DNA of 64,000 nucleotides, taken from positions 32,064 through 96,063 of the forward strand of contig NZ_JANCLX010000002.1 of the NCBI RefSeq assembly GCF_024295805.1. Direction: 5' to 3'. The translations under genes and the position numbers were made by a program. This document shows positions 58,167-64,000 of this stretch, piece after piece (within the stretch, counting starts at the first letter, position 1; each line of letters starts with the position of its first letter). The stretch comes from Streptomyces cucumeris. Lineage in GTDB: Bacteria; Actinomycetota; Actinomycetes; Streptomycetales; Streptomycetaceae. The notes below the pieces were generated by a model, which did not search any database, was not told where the DNA came from, and saw nothing but the letters and a program-made list of their open reading frames with translations.

Positions 58167-59429
58167 CTGAGCACCGTCGTGTCCACCTGCCTCGCCGCCG
58201 TCCTGCTGCTGGGGGTGCTGGCGTTCGCCGTGGTACGGCCCCGGGGCTGGCCCGAGGCCGTCGCCGCCGTCCCCGCAGCCGCGCTGGTGGTGGCCGTCGG
58301 GGCGGTCTCGCCGGCGCAGGCGTGGGCGGAGACCCGCAGTCTGCTGCCCGTCGTCGGCTTCCTGGCGGCAGTACTGCTGCTGGCCCAGATCTGCGCGGAC
58401 GAGGGGCTGTTCGACGCGGCGGGTCAGGCGGTGGCCCGCGCCTGCGCCGGACGCACCGACCGGCTGCTGGGCGGGGTGTTCGCGGTCGCGGCCGTGGTCA
58501 CCGCGGTGCTCAGCCTGGACGCCACGGTGGTGCTGCTGACCCCGGTGGTGTTCGCGACGGCGACCCGGCTGGGCGCCCGGTCCCGGCCGCATGTGTACGC
58601 CTGCACCCATCTGGCGAACTCCGCCTCCCTGCTGCTGCCGGTCTCCAACCTCACCAATCTGCTGGCCCTGGAGGCCAGCGGACTGTCCTTCACCCGGTTC
58701 GCGGTGCTGATGGCCCCCGCCTGGCTGCTGACCATCGCCATCGAGTACCTCGTCTTCCGCCGCTTCTTCGCCGCCGACCTGGCGGCCGGGACCTCCCAGC
58801 CGCCGCCGGACCGCTGGCCGCGGGTGCCGCGGTTCGCGCTGGCCGTACTGCTGCTGACGCTGGCCGGATTCGTCGGCACCTCCCTCGTCGGCCTCGACCC
58901 CGCGTGGGCGGCCTGGGCAGGCGCGCTGGTCCTGGCGGTACGGGCGCTGCGGCGGCGCACCGCCACGGTGCGGGGGTTGATCGACGCGGCCGGGCCGCTG
59001 TTCTGCCTGTTCGTCCTGGCACTGGGGGTGGTGGTCCAGGCCGTGCTGGCGGGCGGTCTGGAGGACTGGCTGGCCCGGCTGCTGCCCGGCGGTACGGGGC
59101 TGCCCGCACTGCTCGGCGTCGCCGCGGTGGCGGCGGTGCTGGCCAACCTGATCAACAATCTGCCCGCGGTGCTGGCCCTGCTGCCGATCGCCGCCGAGAG
59201 CGGACCGGGTCCGGTGCTCGCGGTGCTGATCGGGGTGAACCTCGGCCCCAACCTCACCTATGTGGGTTCCTTGGCCACCCTGTTGTGGCGGCGTATCGTC
59301 CGCCACCATGACGCGGACGCCGACGCGGGCCTGGGCGAGTTCACCCGTCTCGGGCTGCTCACCGTGCCCGCCACGGTGGTGGCCGCGACCGTGGCCCTGT
59401 GGGCGATGCTGATGACCACCGGAGGCTGA
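58167..59429 (+). CDS. ArsB/SLC13-like membrane permease
   Basis: This membrane protein with about 11 helices resembles the ArsB/SLC13 anion transporter family. Repeats of the NLxxN type are seen as LANSASLLLPVSNLTNLLALEA and LANLINNLPAVLALLPIAA, and VNLGPNLTYVGSLATLLWRR. The start is unclear: GTG 58179 lacks a ribosome site, whereas CTG 58167, six bases after GGGGAG, is in frame and gives 420 residues (416 from GTG). I use CTG, which is rare. Substrate is unknown (arsenite, or an inorganic or organic anion). The universal stress gene starts seven bases downstream. Confidence 0.82.
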   Translation: MSTVVSTCLAAVLLLGVLAFAVVRPRGWPEAVAAVPAAALVVAVGAVSPAQAWAETRSLLPVVGFLAAVLLLAQICADEGLFDAAGQAVARACAGRTDRLLGGVFAVAAVVTAVLSLDATVVLLTPVVFATATRLGARSRPHVYACTHLANSASLLLPVSNLTNLLALEASGLSFTRFAVLMAPAWLLTIAIEYLVFRRFFAADLAAGTSQPPPDRWPRVPRFALAVLLLTLAGFVGTSLVGLDPAWAAWAGALVLAVRALRRRTATVRGLIDAAGPLFCLFVLALGVVVQAVLAGGLEDWLARLLPGGTGLPALLGVAAVAAVLANLINNLPAVLALLPIAAESGPGPVLAVLIGVNLGPNLTYVGSLATLLWRRIVRHHDADADAGLGEFTRLGLLTVPATVVAATVALWAMLMTTGG

Positions 59430-59436
59430 GCGAACC

Positions 59437-59934
59437 GTGATCGCGCTGATCTGGATCACCGAGGGGACCTGGCGGTCCACGGTGGACGCCGCCCGTGCCC
59501 AGCTACCCCTGGGCGGGGCCGGTGAGGTCGAGGTCCGGCTGCTCCACGTCACCGACGACCAGATCGCGGGCGCCGCCCACGCCGCCTTCGCCGGACTGCT
59601 CGGCCGCGGGCACCCCGAGCGCGACCCCGGTGACCGGATGGAGGAACTCGCCCGGACCGCGGCGGCCGATCTGCTGGAGGCCGCCGCCGCGCGGCTGGAC
59701 CGTCCCGCCGTCCGGCTGGACCGGCACGGCCGGGTCGAGCACGAGGTGGTCCGTGCGGCCGAGGGCGTCGATCTACTGGTCTGCGCCCGGGACGGGGACC
59801 GCGACCGGCTGGGTCCGCACAGTCTGGGGCACGCCACCCGGTTCGTGGTGGACCACGCGCCCTGCGCCGTACTGCTGGTGTGGCCCGCCCCGGCGCCCGG
59901 TCTGGACTCCCTGCCGCCCCCGCCCCCGCACTGA
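59437..59934 (+). CDS. Universal stress protein family member
   Basis: The 165-residue protein starts at GTG 59437. It has the USP alpha/beta fold: IALIWITEGTWRSTVDAARA, EVEVRLLHVTDDQ, and VEHEVVRAAEGVDLLVCARDG. The C-terminal motif LGHATRFVVDHAPCAVLLVW fits the GSVxxxVxxxAPCPVLVV consensus with some changes, so ATP binding is uncertain. It follows the permease by seven bases and is probably co-transcribed with it. Ends with a Pro-rich tail. Confidence 0.85.
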   Translation: MIALIWITEGTWRSTVDAARAQLPLGGAGEVEVRLLHVTDDQIAGAAHAAFAGLLGRGHPERDPGDRMEELARTAAADLLEAAAARLDRPAVRLDRHGRVEHEVVRAAEGVDLLVCARDGDRDRLGPHSLGHATRFVVDHAPCAVLLVWPAPAPGLDSLPPPPPH

Positions 59935-59957
59935 CGCGCGGACCGGTGACCGGTCGG

Positions 59958-60368
59958 TCAGGACTCGATCCAGTTGTGGGCCTGGGCCAGCTCGATGATC
60001 CTCCGCCGGACCTGCTTGATCTGATCGGCGGTCAGATTGCCGCCCACCTCGACCAGAGCCTCGGTCAGCTCGGCGCGGAACTCAGCGGCGGACAGCACGT
60101 CGCACATGGTGTCGTCAGCGGTGTCCGGGCCCACCGGCCGTACCACGGACGGACCGGCGGCACGTTCGACGATGCGGACCTCGGACGCCTTGGGGCCCTT
60201 GTCCCCGTACTCCGGGACGAACTGCACCTTGGATCCGGGCTGGAACAGGTGCTTCTCGTCCAGGAGGTCGTTGGCGTGCATGAAGACGTCCTCGCCGCCG
60301 TCGTCCGGCGCGATGAAGCCGTAGCCGCGAAACTCGTCGAACCGCAGAATCTTGCCCGTCGTCGTCAA
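59958..60368 (-). CDS. Cold-shock protein with C-terminal extension
   Basis: The 136-residue protein has an N-terminal cold-shock domain with RNP1 (GYGFIAP) and RNP2 (DVFMHAND) motifs. The C-terminal helical extension of about 60 residues (FRAELTEALVEVGGNLTADQ) is typical of actinobacterial CspB-like proteins of about 135 residues. It binds single-stranded nucleic acid as an RNA chaperone. The start is an unusual TTG (60366-60368), with AGGGG ten bases upstream. It converges on the universal stress gene (23 bases). Confidence 0.92.
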   Translation of the reverse strand: MTTTGKILRFDEFRGYGFIAPDDGGEDVFMHANDLLDEKHLFQPGSKVQFVPEYGDKGPKASEVRIVERAAGPSVVRPVGPDTADDTMCDVLSAAEFRAELTEALVEVGGNLTADQIKQVRRRIIELAQAHNWIES

Positions 60369-60459
60369 CGTGCTACCCCTACCCCTGTACCTCTACCTCG
60401 TCTAACGCGTCGCCCCCGGCCTCGGCCGGGGGATGTGTCCTCACCATGACACCGGGGAC

Positions 60460-60885
60460 TCAGCGTAGCGAAGGCGGGTGGGCCGGAGAAGATCCGGGCA
60501 GTACGGTGACCCGCACCCCCGGGCGCAGCCCCCAGCGCTCCATCGCACCCGCCTCGGCCTCCAGGACGTGGCGGGCGCGCAGCCGGGGCCGCCCCAGCCG
60601 GCCCGGCCGCAGGGTGTGCACGGCCAGCACGGTGAACCGCCGGTCCAGATAGGCGACGTCGATGGCGAACCGCATCCGGAAGGTGTGCACTCCGCCGGCG
60701 GGGGTGAGCAGGATCGCGCCGGTCAGCCCGTCCCGGCCGAGCAGGCCGCGGGAGCGGGCCCGCCAGGAGGCGGCGATCAGCAGCGGGATGCCGTCGGCAC
60801 CCCCGGCCATCCGCAGGGTCCCGGTGCCGTCCCCCAACGGGCCCGCCCCGTCCGCCCCGTGCGGTTCATGCGGTCCGTGCCCCAT
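60460..60885 (-). CDS. DUF192 family protein
   Basis: The 141-residue protein has an N-terminal His/Gly-rich stretch and a DUF192 domain. The domain shows the family features: IAASWRARSRGLLGRDGLTGAILL, GVHTFRMRFAIDVAYLD and the C-terminal VLEAEAGAMERWGLRPGVRV. The function of DUF192 is unknown. ATG 60885 follows AAAGGGG. It is divergent from the prepilin peptidase by 66 bases. DUF192 genes are found next to Tad pilus genes in several actinobacteria, so it may be part of this system; this is a guess from position. Confidence 0.88.
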   Translation of the reverse strand: MGHGPHEPHGADGAGPLGDGTGTLRMAGGADGIPLLIAASWRARSRGLLGRDGLTGAILLTPAGGVHTFRMRFAIDVAYLDRRFTVLAVHTLRPGRLGRPRLRARHVLEAEAGAMERWGLRPGVRVTVLPGSSPAHPPSLR

Positions 60886-60951
60886 GCCGCGCCCCTTTCC
60901 GCCCCTCCGGTGCAGTGTTCCACCCGGGCCCGCCTTCCGTAGGCTCGGGCC

Positions 60952-61698
60952 GTGCATCCGCTGCTGACCGCCCTCGCCGCCGCGTACGGCGCGGCCGCTG
61001 GGGCGCTGCTGCCCCGTCCTCTCCACCGGCTGGCCGTCGAACCGGACGAGCCCTGGCGCACGGTGTGCCCGCGCGGGCACACGCTCACCGGTCCGCTCCG
61101 CGGCTGGCTCGGCCCGGCCCGCTGCCCGGACTGCGGGGGCGGCGCATGGGACGGCGGCCGTGGTACCGCGGTCGCGGTGGTCTTCACCGCCGTGGTGTGC
61201 GCGGCCCTGGCGGCGGCGGTCGGCGCCCGGCCGGAGCTGGCGGTGTGGCTGCTGCTCGCCCCGCCGGGAGTGCTGCTGGCCGGGGTGGACCTGGCGGTGC
61301 ACCGGCTGCCGGACGTCCTCACCCTGCCGATGGCGGCGGGGGCCGCGGCGCTGCTCGGCGCGGCGGCGCTGCTGCCGCACAGCGCCGGGTCGTGGCCGCG
61401 GGCGCTGCTGGGCGGTGCGGTGCTGGGCGGGGCGTATCTGGTGCTGTTCCTGATCAGCCCGAGCGGTATGGGGTTCGGCGACGTCAAACTGGCGCTGACG
61501 CTGGGGATCGCGCTCGGCTGGTACGGCTGGGACGTGCTCCTGATGGGCGCCCTCGCCGGGCTGCTGCTGGGCTCGCTCGCGGCGGCGGCCCTGGTCATGA
61601 CCCGGCGGGCGCGGCGCGGAACGGCCATGGCATTCGGCCCCTGCATGATCCTGGGGGCGTGCGCCGGGTTGGTACTGGGGGCCCTGGGGGCTGGATGA
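60952..61698 (+). CDS. Prepilin peptidase (A24 family, TadV/CpaA-like)
   Basis: The 248-residue membrane protease cuts prepilin leaders. The two catalytic aspartates are Asp113 (LLAGVDLAVHRLPD) and Asp177 (GMGFGDVKLALTL). The N-terminus keeps a short zinc-type site (Cys39, His43, Cys58, Cys61) from the methylase half of longer prepilin peptidases. Several transmembrane helices follow. GTG 60952 is the start. It is about 3 kb beyond the end of the pilus operon, separated by the permease, USP, CSP and DUF192 genes. It is the only A24 peptidase gene in this window, so it is the best candidate for processing the pilins. Confidence 0.92.
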   Translation: MHPLLTALAAAYGAAAGALLPRPLHRLAVEPDEPWRTVCPRGHTLTGPLRGWLGPARCPDCGGGAWDGGRGTAVAVVFTAVVCAALAAAVGARPELAVWLLLAPPGVLLAGVDLAVHRLPDVLTLPMAAGAAALLGAAALLPHSAGSWPRALLGGAVLGGAYLVLFLISPSGMGFGDVKLALTLGIALGWYGWDVLLMGALAGLLLGSLAAAALVMTRRARRGTAMAFGPCMILGACAGLVLGALGAG

Positions 61699-61887
61699 CG
61701 TCAGCGCCGCGCTGATTGTCACCCTCGCCGATGCATGGACATCCCCTCACAAAGCGTTATGGTGGAAACCCCCCCTCGGGCCGGTCCGTACTCCCCCCCC
61801 ACGGACCGGCCCGCTCTATTACGGGGCTCACGGGGTCCGGCGGGCGGTCGCCCGGCTGACGGAACCCACCAAGTTGATCACTGAGGG

Positions 61888-62934
61888 TTACGACTCGCTG
61901 CGGGCCGCCCAGATGTTCACACCCTCGGTGGTCTGTGCGAGGGAATCGATTTCGGCCAGCTCTTCCGTGGTGAGGGCGGGCCCCTCCAGGGCGGCGACAT
62001 TCGCCTCCAACTGCCGCACACTGGACGCCCCGCTGAGTGCCGAGGTCATCCGCGGATCGCGCAGCACCCAGGTCAGGGCGAGCTGGGCCAGCGTCTGGCC
62101 GCGCCGCCGGGCGATCGCGTCCAGTCCGCGCAGCCGCCGCACGGTGTCCTCGGTGAGCAGTGCCGGATCGAGCGACTTGCCCTGGGCGGCGCGCGACCCC
62201 TCGGGGACGCCCTCCAGGTACTTGTCGGTCAGCAGCCCCTGGGCGAGCGGCGCGAAGCAGATGCAGCCCATGCCGTCGTCCTGGAGGGTGTCCAGCAGTC
62301 CGTCGTCCTCCGTCCAGCGGTTGATCATCGAGTACGAGGGCTGGTGGATCAGGGCGGGCACCTTCAGCTCGCGCAGGATCCGGGCGGCCTCGCGGGTGCG
62401 CGTGGCGCTGTAGGAGGAGACGCCCACGTAGAGCGCCTTGCCCTGCTGGACCGCGCTCGCCAGTGCGCCCATCGTCTCCTCGAGCGGGGTGTTCGCGTCG
62501 AAGCGGTGGGAGTAGAAGATGTCCACGTAGTCGACGCCCATCCGGCGCAGCGAGGCGTCGAGGGAGGACAGCAGGTACTTGCGCGAGCCCCATTCGCCGT
62601 ACGGACCGGGCTGCATCCGGTAGCCGGCCTTGGTGGAGAGGATGAGCTCGTCGCGGTACGGGCGGAAGTCGCGCGCGAAGATCTCGCCGAAGTTCGTCTC
62701 CGCCGATCCGGCGGGCGGCCCGTAGTTGTTGGCCAGGTCGAAGTGGGTCACCCCGAGGTCGAAGGCGCGGCGCAGGATGGCGCGCTGGGTCTCGCGCGGG
62801 GTGTCGTCACCGAAGTTGTGCCACAGGCCGAGCGAGAGGGCGGGCAGCAGCAGCCCGCTGCGCCCGGTCCGCCGGTAGCTCATGGTGTCGTAGCGGCTCT
62901 CGGCGGCGCGGTACGGGGCGTGGATGTCGTTCAC
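61888..62934 (-). CDS. Aldo/keto reductase (YghZ-like)
   Basis: The 348-residue enzyme is an NADPH-dependent aldo/keto reductase of the AKR14 (YghZ/GpR) type. Family marks are SLGLWHNFGDD near residue 36, the active-site region HFDLANNYGPPAGSAE with Asp and Tyr, LSTKAGYRM with the catalytic Lys, and FYSHRFD with His. The cofactor region QLALTWVLRDPRMTSALSGASS follows. YghZ reduces methylglyoxal and similar aldehydes. The GTG 62934 start is weak; an ATG at 62883 (MSYRRTGRS) is the conserved start position in E. coli-like members and is an alternative. The 189-bp spacer to its left has no gene. Confidence 0.92.
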   Translation of the reverse strand: MNDIHAPYRAAESRYDTMSYRRTGRSGLLLPALSLGLWHNFGDDTPRETQRAILRRAFDLGVTHFDLANNYGPPAGSAETNFGEIFARDFRPYRDELILSTKAGYRMQPGPYGEWGSRKYLLSSLDASLRRMGVDYVDIFYSHRFDANTPLEETMGALASAVQQGKALYVGVSSYSATRTREAARILRELKVPALIHQPSYSMINRWTEDDGLLDTLQDDGMGCICFAPLAQGLLTDKYLEGVPEGSRAAQGKSLDPALLTEDTVRRLRGLDAIARRRGQTLAQLALTWVLRDPRMTSALSGASSVRQLEANVAALEGPALTTEELAEIDSLAQTTEGVNIWAARSES

Positions 62935-63134
62935 AGGGCGTCGTCCCAGGTCCGGGGGTGGGAACAGGTGACCCTATACCGCTCGCCAGGGAGGGATACG
63001 GCGGCCGGAGGGGGTGGCCGGGCGCGACGCCCTCCGGCCGCCCGGTTAGCCAGCCCAGCCGCCCCGCAGTAGTGTGTCGGCCTTGGGGCGGACTGCCATG
63101 GCAAGCCATGCGAGGCACTGAGGGGCTGGAAGAC

Positions 63135-63896
63135 GTGAAGTTGCGCGACCTGGTGTACGGGCTCTACGCACGCCGGGTGGAAGGCCGCCTCGACCATGCC
63201 CAGGTGCCCAAGCACATCGGCGTCATCCTCGACGGAAACCGCCGCTGGGCCCGCGCGGCGGGCGGGACCACCGAGCAGGGCCACAAGGCCGGAGCCAGCA
63301 AGATCCAGGAGCTGCTCGGCTGGTGCAACGAGACGGACGTGGAAGTCGTCACGCTCTGGATGCTCTCCACCGACAATCTGGACCGCCCCGAGGAAGAACT
63401 GGTACCGCTGCTCGGCATCATCGAGGGCGCGGTGCGCGACCTCGCGGCCGACGGCCGCTGGCGGGTCCACCACGTGGGCAACCGCGATCTGCTCCCCTCC
63501 CGCACCCAGACGGTGCTGAAGGAGGCCGAGGACGCCACCGAGCACATCGACGGAATAATGGTCAACGTCGCCATCGGCTACGGCGGTCGGCAGGAGATCG
63601 CCGACGCGGTGCGCTCGCTGCTGCTGGAGCACGCCAGCCGGGGCACCAGCTTCGAGGAGCTCGCCGAGGTCGTCGACATCGACCTCATCTCCGAACACCT
63701 GTACACCCGCGGCCAGCCCGATCCGGACCTCGTCATCCGCACCAGTGGTGAGCAGCGGCTCTCCGGCTTCATGCTCTGGCAGAGCGCACATTCGGAGTAC
63801 TACTTCTGCGAGGTTTTCTGGCCCGCCTTCCGCAAGGTGGACTTCCTGCGGGCGCTGCGCGACTACGCGGCCCGGCACCGCAGGTACGGCTTCTAG
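63135..63896 (+). CDS. uppS: Isoprenyl transferase (undecaprenyl diphosphate synthase type)
   Basis: The 253-residue cis-prenyltransferase builds long-chain polyprenyl diphosphates for cell-wall lipid carriers. Motif I is HIGVILDGNRRWAR with catalytic Asp33. The VTLWMLSTDNLDRPEEEL, GNRDLLP, NVAIGYGGRQEI, and DLVIRTSGEQRLSGFMLWQSAHSEYYF motifs are complete. GTG 63135 is chosen because VKLRDLVYGLYARRVEG is the conserved start; ATG 63108 is nine codons further upstream. It may make C50-C55 or a shorter chain; sequence does not decide. Complete before the low-complexity end of the window. Confidence 0.95.
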   Translation: MKLRDLVYGLYARRVEGRLDHAQVPKHIGVILDGNRRWARAAGGTTEQGHKAGASKIQELLGWCNETDVEVVTLWMLSTDNLDRPEEELVPLLGIIEGAVRDLAADGRWRVHHVGNRDLLPSRTQTVLKEAEDATEHIDGIMVNVAIGYGGRQEIADAVRSLLLEHASRGTSFEELAEVVDIDLISEHLYTRGQPDPDLVIRTSGEQRLSGFMLWQSAHSEYYFCEVFWPAFRKVDFLRALRDYAARHRRYGF

Positions 63897-63925
63897 TCCC
63901 CTTCGCGCCCACCGCAGTTCACCGG

Positions 63926-64000
63926 CCGGGGGGGGGGGCCCCCCGGGGGGGGGCCCCCCCCCCGGGGGGGGCCACCCCGGGCCCCCACATAAAAAAAGTT
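63926..64000. other. Low-complexity G/C homopolymer run, probable assembly artefact
   Basis: From 63926 the sequence is alternating runs of G and C (up to about 12 in a row), then a short normal stretch and an A-tract (ACATAAAAAAAGTT). Nothing like this occurs elsewhere in the window. It follows 30 bases after the uppS stop codon and lies at the very edge of the sequence. It is best explained as low-quality contig-end sequence. Confidence 0.8.

Overview
The window is a high-GC actinobacterial chromosome segment, almost certainly from Streptomyces or a very close relative. The evidence is the extreme third-position G/C, frequent GTG starts, a conservon (cvnABCD) operon, mycothiol S-conjugate amidase (mca), GTP-dependent PEP carboxykinase, an actinobacterial Tad pilus locus and a DasR-like operator. 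I see no rRNA, tRNA, CRISPR array, transposase or phage gene. The last ~75 bases are homopolymer G/C runs followed by an A-tract and look like a contig-end artefact.

Layout. 1-1745: 3' end of a sensor kinase followed by cvnB, cvnC and cvnD. 1761-5238: a TetR regulator divergent from a methyltransferase across two tandem 18-bp palindromes, an SDR divergent from an XRE/MmyB-like regulator, and a small membrane protein. 5369-12838: an accessory-looking stretch of secreted or poorly known proteins: two divergent paralogous beta-helix proteins, a beta-sandwich secreted protein, two overlapping small ORFs, a lipoprotein, a secreted amphipathic-beta protein and a TPR-type XRE regulator. 12971-24481: metabolic and housekeeping genes: flavoprotein, msrA, PLP-dependent cystathionine enzyme, ECF-like sigma protein, MarR, ilvA, DrrAB-type ABC transporter, greA, DUF4307 and mca. 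24568-35532: a large STAND/TPR protein, a DUF255 thioredoxin-fold protein, TetR, hemolysin III, pckG and an alanine-type aminotransferase.

35674-43317: a coherent catabolic cluster made of a D-aminoacylase-like amidohydrolase, a D-serine dehydratase/D-threonine aldolase-fold PLP enzyme, a KDG-kinase-like PfkB kinase, an IclR regulator, RidA and a GntP permease. Together these could deacetylate N-acetyl-D-glucosaminate, deaminate it to 2-keto-3-deoxygluconate and phosphorylate that, with RidA removing enamine/imine intermediates and GntP as importer. D-amino-acid catabolism is the main alternative. 43406-48189: secreted hydrolases: M14 carboxypeptidase, trypsin-like protease, lipase and a GH18 chitinase with a DasR-like operator in its promoter.

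48447-58032: a Tad/Flp pilus operon (zinc-ribbon protein, CpaB, a CpaE-TadE fusion, TadE, TadA, TadB, TadC, Flp pilin, TadG-like protein, lipoprotein, OmpA-like protein). Its probable prepilin peptidase is detached at 60952. 58167-63896: ArsB/SLC13-like permease, universal stress protein, cold-shock protein, DUF192 protein, prepilin peptidase, aldo/keto reductase and a cis-prenyltransferase.

Other notable points are a small dispersed repeat with three copies (near 15405, 24536 and 37714-37816), several genes whose promoters and start codons suggest leaderless mRNAs, and a perfect hairpin covering the ribosome binding site of the gene at 33815.
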